A stretch of 64,000 nucleotides of DNA from Cenococcum geophilum 1.58 (taxonomy: Eukaryota; Ascomycota; Dothideomycetes; Gloniales; Gloniaceae): NCBI GenBank assembly GCA_001692895.1, contig KV748202.1:496001-560000 (forward strand). The letters run 5' to 3'. Positions within the stretch are counted from its first letter, which is position 1; each line of letters starts with the position of its first letter. The notes beneath the pieces are model-generated. The model ran no database searches. It was given only the letters and a program-made list of their open reading frames with translations, and was not told where the DNA came from. Of this stretch, positions 1 to 9,999 are shown piece by piece. The translations under genes were made by a program, and so were the position numbers.

Positions 1-1777
1 ACTCATGCCGCTAAATAGTAGGGAGAATTATGTAGCTTTTTAACGTACTTTATAAGCTTTTCCTTAGTACGTTAAAGTTAAGCAGCTATAAGCTTATCCT
101 TAGCCTTAGTAGCTATAACCTAGTAGGAAAGAATTAGCTAAAGAAATATTAAAAGTATTGTATAATATACTAATGCGGTCTATATTATATCCTTAAGAAT
201 ATTAACTAATTCTAGAACCCTCTCTAGTGTTATATAATCTCCTTAAAGAAATAGAGTTACTTTATAGAAAGACTAAAGGAAATTATAAATTATACGAAGA
301 TGTATCCATTCGCTTATTAAGAGGATATTATCTTTTAGGAAATCGTCCTTATAGTACTCTACATAGAGTTAAAGCCTAGCCTTTACCTTATCCTTTAGAG
401 CCATATATAGTATAAGAAACTAGCTATTCTATCTCGTATAATTATTAAGAGGAATAATTTTACTAGTATGTTAATAAACTATGTTATATAGTTAGCTAAG
501 CTGCGGATATAAACAATATGGTTATAAAGCTTTCCCATCAGCCCTATAATATTTTAAATATTTTTACCTCTTTTACGCTTTTCGTCCAATGCTAGTTCTA
601 ATTCTTTTTCCTTTTATCTTTCCTTTTAACTAGGGGTGGTGCTTATTATATAACTTCTTCCCCTTTCTTTTCTTCTTTATCCTGTTCCTTATCTTCTTTA
701 TTATATAAGCTTATAAGTTTTTTATCTTTCTTTAAACTAAATAGAAAGGCCTAAATAATAAGATTAATAACGTGCCCCTAATAGCGAATTCTTTAATATA
801 TTGCAATCTAGTTAATTTTATACTTAAGGCTAAGCCATTGGCTAATCGTACGATAGAGAACATTATTTAATCCAGTATTATCGCCAATAAGAGCTCTAAT
901 ATTTGTTTTAATGCTATACTTAATAAGAACCGGACGAAGCGCCTCCTATTAGTCTATACTACTTTAGCTAGATACCGTATAAAGGGCAATTAAGGGGTTC
1001 CGATATTTATCCTAAATATTAATAAAGCTAACACAGATTCCGAGAAGAAGGGTATAACTTAGAGAGATCCAGATATCCACGGTAAGGTGAATATTTATCT
1101 TCGCAGATTAAAGTACTTTTTGTATAATATCTTAACTCTTAGTAAAGTTTTTAAGAATCTAGGCTATAATTATTGTATGGGATATAGGGATAATTAAGGG
1201 TGCTTCTTGATTTAATGCCTTTACAAAAGTATAAAACTCTGGCCATTCTATATATAAGAAGGGAAGCCGTCGTACGATAATTAGATCGAGAAGTGCTTGC
1301 TTTACGGTATTTTGATATACCGTACGCTTTAGAACCTCGCTCTTAAGACCTTAAACTTCTCCTTTCGCTAGAAGCTTTTAATATAATTCTAAAAGAGATT
1401 TCTCCCCTTAATCTTTTGCTGTTATACGCTCCTAATTCTCTACTGGATCCTATTTAATATTATACTTTTTAAGATGGCCCTGTAATCCAACGGTTAAGAA
1501 ATGGTGTCCTTTTGGGTCTTAAGGAGGACAGTAGTTATAAAAGTAGCGTTTCTTTGTATGAACTTTTTCTTCCTTTATTGCTGTATAAGTATATTTATAA
1601 ATTAAGGAGACTTATCTCAAGGTCTGTGTTGTATAAGTAGTTGGGATTAAACCGGTATTAGCTTCGGTCTTAGTGCCGCTTAAGGGGGCAGAAAGTATAT
1701 CAGCTTTAAAGGAATTATTATTATTAAAGTTTTTAGAGTAAGTTTCACTAGTACTAGCTATATTTATAGCGTCGTAC
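1..1777. other. RIP-mutated AT-rich DNA, unclassified
   Basis: Very AT-rich sequence, poor in CA/TG and rich in TA, as expected after RIP. On the plus strand several frames are open for 40-80 codons between TAA/TAG stops (roughly 235-460 and 750-1200), so this was probably once protein-coding repeat DNA. I recognise no domain, LTR or TIR in it. The family is unknown. Confidence 0.5.
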
Positions 1778-1807
1778 AATAGGGGGTAAAGGTTTTGTTA
1801 AAATTTT

Positions 1808-1900
1808 GCGGATATCTAGATATTATCCGGATATTATCCGATATCCGGGCTATCCTCAGATAGGATTATTATCCGCCTAACTAGATAGGATAATTTATCC
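1808..1900. repeat. cluster of GGATATCC / ATTATCCG motifs
   Basis: About 90 bp hold repeated, partly palindromic copies of ATTATCCG and its complement, including GCGGATATC, ATATTATCCGGAT and GATATCCGGG, then GGATTATTATCCG and GGATAATTTATCC. Such clusters lie next to the ends of some hAT-type DNA transposons, where transposase binds. The CAATAGGGGGTAAA just to the left (about 1777) could be a worn terminus, but no partner end was found, so the hAT assignment is only a suggestion. Confidence 0.4.
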
Positions 1901-3310
1901 TCGCCAAGTCTGGCCGCCCATACGTAATTGGTGCACGGGCCACATTTTATAGAACGTTATTATCGGTGTAAGGGATATCTTAAATATTAAACGAGTAAAC
2001 CAACTCAATCAAATGGGACGATATAGGGCTTGATTGACTACTAAAATCAAGCCTTTAAACTTAATTAATTATTTAATAATAAAATAAATAAGTAAACAAA
2101 CTAGCAAACGGGGTTTGTTTATTAGCAAGTCTGCTCTAGTATCTTATGCCTCTTACGGAGAATTCAAAGCTTATTCTTCTTGTCCTTAGAGAGAGCTATA
2201 TACAAGGTTGGCCCTGGCTTTTTATCTAAATGCCTAGGAAAGATCGGTTTAAGTAGCCGGGGTAACTACTCCCGTTTGGTTAAGGGGTCGACATACTCCT
2301 ATACGTCTCCTATTCGAGCTCGAGGCCTGATAAGGTCGATCCATTCGTCCCAGTCAGATTGGCTCGATAATATCACCGTTGTGGTGACAGTCTGGGTAGG
2401 TTGAGAAGTCATATTAAAGGCGCTTGCAAAAGATGAACGAAGGGTTTGGTGATAATATCAATTTGATAAGGGGTATAATCAACCAAATCAATTAATCAAA
2501 TCAACTAGTTGAACAGGGACAATACGGCAAGCAATCCGGGCTTATAACTGTCGATCGGAATATCAAAGAATGAGGACTCTATCCATTGAATGTAGCTCTA
2601 GGGCCTCTATACATACATGAGGAAGGTGTAGGCAATAGGAAGGAAAATGGGGAGGGGGGTGGCAACAGAAACAGGGGGTAGGTGACTGAGTCGAAGGGGT
2701 AAGTAACTGAGTTAGGGTAAGACAACCTGATTCAGGTCGACACATCTCTAACTAGAATACAACTGCGAGGACAGAATGTACGCCGTTTTGATGTACGTTG
2801 TTATTATTGCCATATAGTATGGAATAGAGGTTTCTGGATATAAGTACCTAGTAACGTATCCTAATTCTCAAATCCGAGTGGGCCGAACTATATGGGGTTA
2901 TATGCTAAAGTTCGTAGCTGGTGGCCTTTCTAGGTGGCAACTGGCTCAATATCGTGGGCGCTCCTGCAGCAGAAAGTTAGGCGCTCTCGTAGGTACCTGG
3001 TACCTAGAAACGGCCTAGTGATGAGGGTTTAATAGGAGCACTGAGGCGACCCTCACTACAGTGAAGACGCCGCACTTTGGAAGGTTGTAATATATTATAT
3101 GAAACCTAGAAGTGTGAAGAATTTATTAGACATCACTATAATCCTACTCGGGAATGTAAAGTTCCCATCAATATCTACACTAACGCCCGATGTCGCAATG
3201 CCGCACAGCAAAGAAATTTAGTGCCTAATCTTCCTAGAACCAGGTCGCAGAAATGCCATCTCAGACCACCTTTGCCTATACAAATTTCCAACCATTCTCG
3301 GGTTCCTATT
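1901..3310. other. low-RIP spacer with small hairpins, no convincing gene
   Basis: Base composition returns to normal here: CA and TG are frequent. Two short inverted repeats are visible, GGCTTGATT...AATCAAGCC near 2029-2058 and AAACAAAC...GTTTGTTT near 2094-2121, followed by a second ATCAA-rich stretch at 2450-2515. A purine-rich stretch at 2640-2725 repeats GTRACTGAGT twice. The open frames at 2180-2404 (plus) and 2563-2745 (minus) have no recognisable domain. I call no gene here. Confidence 0.4.
2557..2615 (+). repeat. Copia-type LTR-like fragment, left of the island gene
   Basis: The stretch TCAAAGAATGAGGACTC...CTCTATACATAC resembles the stretch at about 6053-6107 (TCAAGAATGAGAACTC...CTCTATATATAC) over some 55 bp in the same orientation. 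An ACTCT block followed by a TATA-like CTCTATATATAC is common in Copia LTRs of filamentous fungi. The rest of the LTR cannot be delimited. It may be a relic of an insertion on this side of the gene. Confidence 0.35.
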
Positions 3311-4428
3311 TCATGATTCAGCTTCGTCAATTTTCCTTTTTTTACTTGGCCCCGGTTTTCTTCCCCTCACGCCTTTTACCTTGGGAGGAGGAGCATTCAG
3401 TGCTTTGATGCGCTTTTGGATCTCAGTAGCGGCTGTATCATATCCCGCTTTATCTTGCGATGTAGTCCAACCTAAAGCGTGCTTCATCAGCTCCCCCTTT
3501 CGATGACTCATAGTAGAGCCCTCAACCCTAATACCGTGGTCCTCGAATCGTTTGCATACTTCGGATCGTGTGAGAATGAGCAACACTAAGAGCAGAGTGA
3601 TGTTGTCGTTGTCTAGTAGGTGCGGAGCAAAGTCGCAGATGTCGGAAGCTTGTTTTCTTAGCTGAAGCAAGGCATCGCGGTCTGCTATAGCGAGAAGGTT
3701 GCACGCTTCTTCATGTGGGCGAGCCATGTCCCTGCAGGGGTGGTAGGCAAGCTGATGTGCCACTGACTCAACACTGATCGGGTAGATCTCGGTTCTATTG
3801 ATGGCGTTGGTTGCGTCAGCGCTAACAGTTCCTGGAATATAAATTACGTCTATGCGGTCGAACGGGATGCGCTCTATGCCTTCCTTGCCGGCGTTTGGCG
3901 TATCTTCCTGACCCATAGCCTCGCGAGCCGCGATGATTGCGTCTTTCGGGATGCGGAAGCCGTACTGCTCACATAGAGCTTTAGAATCTTCGTGGAATTC
4001 AAATTTGGAGAGTTTTCTCTCAGCATCTGGGTCGCGGATCCAATCGTCAAGCCACGGCTGGTCCGCCAAAACTTGGTATAACACTTTGGTTAATGCCTTC
4101 TGTTGTTTTTTTATGTTAGAGAAACCAGGAGTGTCATCAGCAGGATAATAGAGCTCTTCGGCTTCTTTATGAGCTGCTTTGATAAGCCTTTTGTGATCCT
4201 CGCGGGTAATGTGCCCTGTGGTGCACTCGGCAGCAGCAAAGCGGGAAAACGCAGATTGAAACAAATCGTCAAAAGGGGTCCCGTCGTCCCAGACTATGTC
4301 ATTGGTGTCTTCAAGATTTGTCAGTGCTTATTTCTTATCATGGCATGAGTTTAGTTACCGGCGATTTGAGCAGCTTGATTCTCTGAAGACATGAATTTTG
4401 TGAAGGCTTGGGCAAGATAACTTCCCAT
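3311..4428 (-). CDS. hypothetical protein, two exons, about 350 aa
   Basis: This is the only convincing host gene. The large exon (4293-3311, TGA stop) is open without RIP stops but has no ATG at its upstream end. A first exon at 4428-4359 fits: ATG in CCCCATGG, then a GTAACT donor at 4358, a CTGAC branch-site match near 4320 and an ATAG acceptor ending at 4294. The 65-nt intron joins the exons in frame (GTC TGG). The product starts MGSYLAQAFTKF and ends in a basic, AT-hook- or NLS-like tail (GRKPGPSKKRKI), which suggests a nuclear protein. The middle is Asp/Glu/His-rich and mostly helical in character; a hydrophobic run (TLLLVLLIL) is too short to argue for a membrane protein. I do not recognise the family. 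No paralogue is seen in the window. Splicing is inferred from sequence only. Confidence 0.72.
4294..4358 (-). other. predicted 65-nt spliceosomal intron
   Basis: On the minus strand the interval opens with GTAACT, has a CTGAC branch-site candidate about 20-25 nt before the 3' end, and closes with ATAG. It contains an in-frame stop (TAA), so reading through it is impossible. Removing it restores a frame from an ATG to the long exon. Size and signals match introns of filamentous ascomycetes. Confidence 0.65.
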
Positions 4429-5783
4429 GGGGCAAGAGAACTTCGCTCGATGTAATTTGGCGATAGCTCCGTCAAAGAGTCTGTTGCGCTAAAGGGCGAA
4501 CAACGGAAGTGTATTCAGGCGGCAGAATCTAGACTCCGCTCCACAGAAGAACCAGATGGAGGAGGATTCGCACGCTTTCGCTCGGGTTTACCAGAAAGTT
4601 GATACTTTCGTGGAGACTTAAAATATAGTGTGGAAAAAAGTCTTTGTGTGGGACGTAGGAAAGAATTGGTGGCTGTCTGACAAAAATTAGTAGGGATGCG
4701 CTTGGTGGTTACGATGGAATCAGAAACAGCGATAGAGTTCTAGCGTCGTGTAGGGCAGGTGAAAATATTTGTCCCAAGGCAACTACTCGCATTCGCACCC
4801 CTATACTAAATGAGGAATCTTAGGGCAGGCATGAAGCAGCATTTCACAAATGACATGGTGAATTTTCTCGATCAGGAGATGCGAGTCTATAGGCCCGTTC
4901 AGATGGCTGGAGTCGTGACCGTACGTAGAGACAGGGGCTTGGCCGCTTGTGAGGTCGTGACATTCACCCTTACGTACCTTGATTAGATGCTTAACTCCTG
5001 GTAGAGGATACTGAGTAATGATACTTATTAGCCCTGACGGGTGTTGGGTGTTAGGGTTGCGGGCAGACTCGAAGGGTGAAAGTGGTGAGAGATGCGAGAT
5101 GGAGGGGTTTTGGAGAAAGGCAAAATCCGTGACATTCACGCTCGCGTAACTTGCCCGAGCGTCCGACTAGCTTTCTCCAATCAAAGTTTAGAGCACATCT
5201 TGGCAAACTCGAGCCACAGAGTACTCACAGCGTCTCTTTCAGTGCTCTATTCCCCCTTGATCGCATACATTCGCTAAGTTTCTATCAATCTTCTCTGCAC
5301 CTCCTTAATGGCGTCAAGATAATCATGCGTTTTTGATTCTGTTCGGGATATTCGAACGACTCCGCCGCAGGGTCCCAGGACGGTGGAGGGAGAGATTGGA
5401 ATGGCATTGAGCCTACTATACAAGTTAGCTCCCTAGATAGTCGCACAGAAAATCGACAATTCAAACCTCTGTATGGGAGTGGTGAAGTGAAGTCGAACGC
5501 AAGACGGAATAGTTTAAACATATTACCAACAAATTCATTCACTTATTCACTTCAATCTCAACCGTTTGAGTTTATCACTGGTGCCGGCCGACCAATATAT
5601 ATGATCGAGAGTTCCAACAACGATAGAGCAAGACTCTGCAGCATTCCTCAGTAGGTAATTGAAGGATTTTGGATTCATGATGCTACGCACGTACTATGTA
5701 GTAATATGTGTTGATATTGACTACTTATCACGTCTGCAATACGCATTTTTCGTATCATAGGAATTCGAGTCAAAGCACTCAAA
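4429..5783. other. low-RIP intergenic region upstream of the island gene
   Basis: Normal-composition DNA between the predicted gene and the Copia LTR scrap. It should hold the promoter of the minus-strand gene (just above 4428). Open frames at 4801-5139 (minus, 112 codons), 5092-5336 (plus) and 5285-5542 (minus, 85 codons) show no domain and no splice pattern that I could connect, so I leave them uncalled. Confidence 0.4.
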
Positions 5784-6039
5784 CTAACCCGAAGATAGGT
5801 AAGAGCTATGCCTCTTATTTGATCTTCTTCTGCATATGGATTGCGACACAGCGAAGGGTTGCCGCCATTTTCTTCTAGCCATCTGCCCCATGGCCTTTTT
5901 TATTCGTTTAAGCAAGAGCGTCCGCTCATATTCATAACCGTTCTTCACAAGAGCTTGGCGTATTTGAGGGGATGTCATGAACAAGTGAGCGAAAGAAGCG
6001 AAGCGCCACAATGTAAGTGGGGGCAATCCGAAGATCTTG

Positions 6040-6199
6040 TCAAAAATCAAGATCAAGAATGAGAACTCTGTCCTATTGAGAGCGGCCCTTGAGTCTCTAT
6101 ATATACAGTCAAGATCAGCTGCCGAGACACCCCTACCCCTAATCTATACCTAATATAGGAAAGATAAACGGACATAGTTAGTCACGATCATTTAACACA
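6040..6199 (-). repeat. Copia-type LTR end with adjoining polypurine tract
   Basis: Read on the minus strand, a purine tract GGGAGGG (about 6206-6200) abuts TGTGTTAAATG, the arrangement expected where the 3' polypurine tract meets the start of a 3' LTR. The plus reading at 6053-6107 contains the ACTCT...CTCTATATATAC block shared with 2557-2615. The other end of the LTR, somewhere below 6040, was not found. The DNA is not RIP-mutated. It is interrupted on its internal side by the miniature element at 6237. Confidence 0.45.
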
Positions 6200-6236
6200 C
6201 CCTCCCAGCTTTAAGCTCTCATAAATCAAAGCTATA

Positions 6237-6282
6237 ACGTAGCTTATGGGCTTTTGACGGTTAGGGGGTTTTTGACGGTTTT
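6237..6282 (+). repeat. left terminal inverted repeat of the 680-bp element
   Basis: A 46-bp terminal inverted repeat starting ACGTAGCTTATGGGC, preceded by the TA target duplication at 6235-6236. It pairs with 6872-6916 with one indel in a run of C/G. Confidence 0.88.
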
Positions 6283-6579
6283 GAACATCAAAACTAATGC
6301 CTCAAAATGCTCGATTGCAGGCTTTTTCTTAACAAAAGGTATCACGCAGCATTTTCCACAATGTTAATAAAATGAAGCTTTAGTTTTATATAATCAGGGC
6401 TCCGTCGCGGCGTTTTGTAGTGTTTGTGGTGGTGGTTAATGGGGAGGAAGCTTTCTTGCTTCTTTAAGAATCTTAGTTGCAATAACTCGGATCGTTCGAA
6501 TTCGAGCAGGAAAGCCGGCGTTTGCAAGATATATACACTATCGCACAACTCCAGATTCTGCAGGCGGTAGTAGTTGCTG

Positions 6580-6813
6580 CTACTGAGTATGCACGACTTT
6601 GTGAGATTTATGTTTTCCGTTGAGTCGCCTACGTAATGTATTTAGGTCAACGCCGTGAGACTTTATAGCATCTTCCCGGCTTTTATAGAGGCTATTCTTG
6701 AAGCCAGCGATTGCTAACTCAATCCTCGTCCGCATCAGGTTCGCGAGTCCAACGGGGCATGGTGGCGTTAATGGTAAATTTCTTAAATATGGATCAAACA
6801 TTGAGGAATTCAA
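6580..6813 (-). pseudogene. truncated pogo-type transposase, N-terminal HTH only (77 codons)
   Basis: The frame starts about 100 bp inside the right TIR, the usual place for a pogo transposase start. Residues about 29-65 (RIELAIAGFKNSLYKSREDA...TLRRRLNG) have the form of the Psq/CENP-B helix-turn-helix that binds the TIR: a helix, then a short loop, then TLRRRLNG as recognition helix. The frame stops right after it, and no CENP-B second half or DDE catalytic domain follows in any frame. Downstream 6342-6548 is open on the same strand but not transposase-like. It could at most make a small DNA-binding peptide. Confidence 0.6.
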
Positions 6814-6871
6814 TGTTTTGATTCTTGAAGCGGCAGTATGAGTCGCAGCCTAAACAGGCAAGCGGTAAGGA

Positions 6872-6916
6872 AAAACCGTCAAAAACCCCCAACCGTCAAA
6901 AGCCCATAAGCTACGT
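6872..6916 (-). repeat. right terminal inverted repeat of the 680-bp element
   Basis: A 45-bp inverted copy of 6237-6282, followed by the second TA of the target duplication at 6917-6918. Confidence 0.88.
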
Positions 6917-6918
6917 TA

Positions 6919-7471
6919 TCATGAGTCTTGGAAAGGTATTAAGTCAAATATACTCGAAATTTTCCTCTACGCTTATCGTTCCCAATCTAGATACTCTCTT
7001 TAATATTGACTACATTTAATTAGTAGATAAAGGCCTCGTGCTTTCCTTTATAGTAGCTAGGACTCTTATTAATATTAAATATTAAATATTTTTAGAGTTA
7101 AGCCAGTAAAATAAAGTAGATATATTAGTAAATAACTTTTAGACCTCCTTATCCCTTAGCACGTTAGCGTCTAACGAGTAAGTAGTACGTGCGGGACCAC
7201 CGTTTTTAAAACAACGCGTACATATATAGATTCCAGTAATTAAATACCTTCTGTAATGCCTTCTAGTCGTGCTAGAATTTTTATAAAAAGGGTAAGTACT
7301 AGAAACCTTATATTAAGCGACTTAGCTCTAAAGAATAAGCTTATATATTAAAATACTATAGTATTTAGCCTCTATTAAAAGCCTTATATTTCTAAATACG
7401 GGCGTTAAATACAGCTTAATTAATTGGCTAGATCTTATTAATAATAGTTTAATCCGAATTAATATACTAAG
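6919..7471. other. transition from low-RIP island to RIP-mutated DNA
   Basis: The first 100 bp continue the Copia-like sequence interrupted by the 680-bp element. From about 7010 the DNA becomes TA-rich and CA-poor, so the RIP boundary is near here. No gene is visible. The last five bases, CTAAG (7467-7471), are the left target duplication of the Copia element that follows. Confidence 0.45.
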
Positions 7472-7742
7472 TGTTTGTACTAATTTAATAGTACGAGTGA
7501 GTTATATCCCGGGGCACGAAATACGTATAGTATCGTATGCTCTTTGGGATGGTGGTAACTATTAATTGTATAAAGCAGACTACGTAGTCTATATACTAAT
7601 GCGCCTTCCCCCTAATTAGTTAGTGCTTCAGAAGTGCACCAGACGCGTAAGCGGGTGGTTAGTGCACTAAACGCGTAAACGCGTACTTGGCGTACCAAAC
7701 GCGTAAGCACGCGGTTGGTACAATAGGTGCTATAATTATACA
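7472..7742 (-). repeat. 3' LTR of Copia A
   Basis: It begins TGTTTGTACTAATT and ends ATTATACA on the plus strand (TG...CA). It matches 13428-13685 along its whole length with scattered transitions and a small indel near 7535-7560. Four ACGCGT sites lie at 7643, 7671, 7679 and 7699. Confidence 0.93.
7643..7704. promoter_or_regulatory. four ACGCGT (MCB-like) sites in the Copia A LTR
   Basis: ACGCGT occurs four times in 62 bp, and the same four are present in the other LTR (13586-13647). ACGCGT is the core MluI cell-cycle box bound by MBF in fungi, which drives G1/S genes. Whether this LTR is bound is inference. The hexamer contains no CA or TG, so its survival under RIP does not prove selection. 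Confidence 0.45.
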
Positions 7743-7909
7743 CTAGCGGTACTTGGAAAATGAAACCACTTATATATAGCCTCCGTAATTGTCTTAATAG
7801 AACTATAAAATATATAAGAAAATATATAGAAAATCCCTTCTAAGGTGCCTTCTAGGTTGCCTTCTAAATGGTACTCTAAGCTGGCCGTAAGTCCTGCTTA
7901 TGGTCCGTA

Positions 7910-7975
7910 AAATGAACTATACGGCCTTTTAACGGGCCGTAAATGCACCATACGGCCTTCTAACGGGCCGTAGCT
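7910..7975. repeat. two tandem TACGGCC...GGCCGTA hairpins
   Basis: The inverted repeat TACGGCC-TTYTAAC-GGGCCGTA occurs twice, about 33 bp apart, just inside the 3' LTR of Copia A. The stem is GC-rich within an AT-rich element. Its role is unknown. Confidence 0.65.
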
Positions 7976-8049
7976 GAACCGTAAATGCTCCGTTAGTCTC
8001 GCTCTACCTATTCTATAACCTTTAGGTTAAGCTTATTTATGTTAATTAG

Positions 8050-9700
8050 GGTTTTAAGAGCTTAACACGGCTTTGCCTTAGTTATAGCGTCTACTAGGTT
8101 ATCTCCGCTGCTAATCTATTTAACCTTTATAATCTTACGTCGTTTATAGGCCTAATATAAGCATATTAGGTTGACTATAAGCCTCTTCTCTTATATTATA
8201 CCTAGTTTAACTAAGCAGTTATAAAGGGACTTTAAATTAGTGTATAAAACTAGGGGTAACTACTTTAGTTATAGAATCTTCTAGACCGTTAATTTAATTG
8301 CGGCTGCTATATTAAATCCATAAGCTAGTATATATAGTTTAGAAGCTAGTATACTACGGGTTACTCGTTTACACTTAATTAAAGACTAGTGCAGTATATT
8401 TACGTCCTAATTACGGTCCGTAAGTACAATTATAAAGCCGATTTATAATAATAGGTCTTTATTATTAGTAAAAGATGCGTCTATAAATACTAGTAGGCTA
8501 AGGGAATTTAGGTCTAGTGGTACAAAAGTAAGTCCCCTTACTGTATTGTTAATTTGCCACTAGATGCGCTTATTAAGCTACTTAATATTTTCTTCTTATA
8601 GGTCTACTACCTAGGCCATAAAGGATGGATTATAGGTAGATTTAGGTTAACAGACTATGGCAATATAGGCGCCTCTTACACGCTATGCAGCGTATTAGTT
8701 CTTTATATTTATGGTCTTGCGGGTCTCTTTACGGGAACTAGTAAGGTCCGTAGGTTTTACTATAATAGGCTTTAGGTTTTAAGCTTGGCGTTCCTAAGTT
8801 AGCTTAATTAGGTTGCCCTTTTATATAATTAAGCCTCTATTAAACTTAATTGGAGTCTGCTTAGTTAACTGCTCTTATAGCTTTACTAAGAACTTTACCT
8901 TTTATAGTTTAGTTTCTTTAGTATCCGCAAAGGTTTAGTTTACTAAGAAGAGGGTATTATTGGTTTAGAGTCCAATAATACCAAGGCCGTTTAATGGGGT
9001 GTATAAGAGGTAGGGGTTATAGGTTAACTATTCTATTTTAAGTTCACTAACGTAATGCTAGTAGTATATCTTAAACCAATAGTTTCTGGCTTCTGGTACT
9101 TTATAAAGAGGTTTTATAACCTATAAAATTATTCCTAGTTATAGGTTAAGCTCACGGGGTAGTCGTATAAAGATGTCCCTACTTAGGTAGGTATTAGACT
9201 GNANNTAGGCTTATAAGATATCCCGTAAGTAAAGGGCTACGGGTTTAATTTGCTGTAATCTAGGCGTAAGTATAAGTATAATCCGTTAACTGACTTATTA
9301 AATTACAGGCAATTACGTAAGGACTAAACCCTTTCCCTAGTCGTTATAAGCTTGTATAACAAGCCTTAATTTCTTAAAGGCTTTATTAGTACTAGGGTGC
9401 TTAATTTCGTTAATAAAGCGTAAATTAAATATACGGACGCCTTACGGAACGTCTTTCTCCATTATAGCCATAAAGACGCACTTTTTAAGTAGTTCGTTAA
9501 TCTCTTTACGTCATAAGTCTATAAGAGGAGTTTCTTATACTAGAACTAATATATCCGTAAGCGGAGATTACCTTACGGATATTCCTGCGGAGGTTAGGTA
9601 ATTCTTTATTATAGGGTTCTTAGTTATAGGGTGCTTTCGGGGGCGTCCTTAACCGCGCTTTATAGTAGGTTTAGTAGGTTCCGTAGGTTTCTAGGGGACT
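8050..9700 (-). pseudogene. Copia A reverse transcriptase and RNase H, decayed
   Basis: Minus-strand reading at about 9200-8870 gives, in order, NTYLSRDIFIRLP, a PLYKVPEARNYWF block and then GL*TNNTLFLVN*TF (about 8970-8943). The last is the active-site block of this Copia lineage, in which the catalytic Asp-Asp is now Asn-Asn. Then follows KAKFLVKL...TPIKFN. The remaining 8800-8050 should be connection and RNase H but is less readable. Isolated N bases lie at 9202-9205. Confidence 0.78.
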
Positions 9701-9999
9701 TTTAGGGTAGGTAAGGGTGCTTCCAGTTTATCTAATTCGGCGGTCGCTTCTAGTTTATTTGGTTTGGCGGTTGCTTCTAGCTCGTCTAGCTTAACGTCAT
9801 TAGTATTTTTAGGCCGAAAGTAGGGTTTTACGGACGTGCTTCTAAAGTTAGTTAGTCCGCTAGGAAGTTATATATAGCACGTTTCGTCTTTTATAGCTAG
9901 TAAATAATAAGGTCTAGTTTAGTTGCCGCTCTTACGCTATATAAGGACTTTAGAATTAAGCGGGAGGTTATAAACTAAGGTTGTGTTAGGTCCGTTATA

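Larger units (their letters stand above)
6237..6916 (-). mobile_element. 680-bp pogo/Fot1-like miniature DNA transposon
   Basis: The left end 6237-6282 and the right end 6872-6916 are inverted repeats of 46 and 45 bp that differ by a single-base indel; both start ACGTAGCTTATGGGC read inwards. Each end is flanked by TA (6235-6236 and 6917-6918), the target duplication of Tc1/mariner/pogo elements. The TIR itself contains a direct repeat of TTTTGACGGTT. The interior keeps only the N-terminal part of a transposase (see 6580-6813), so the copy is non-autonomous. It sits inside Copia-like sequence and is barely RIP-mutated, so it is probably a fairly recent insertion. Confidence 0.88.

Noticed and set aside
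1770-1900. Definite hAT transposon terminus
   Set aside because: Motif cluster fits, but no matching opposite end or 8-bp duplication was found, so only the repeat cluster is reported.
2180-2404. 74-codon plus-strand open frame in the low-RIP spacer
   Set aside because: No domain, no splice partners, lies amid short hairpins and LTR scraps; chance frame more likely.
3933-4348. Plus-strand frames at 3933-4148 and 4103-4348
   Set aside because: Antisense shadows of the spliced minus-strand gene.
4801-5139. 112-codon minus-strand open frame upstream of the island gene
   Set aside because: Composition and residue order show no domain or conserved block; overlaps another open frame on the opposite strand; possible but unsupported.
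5784-6056. 90-codon minus-strand open frame (MILIFDKIFGLPPLTLW...)
   Set aside because: It runs into the Copia LTR-like fragment and has no recognisable domain. It could be a gene fragment, but I cannot support it.
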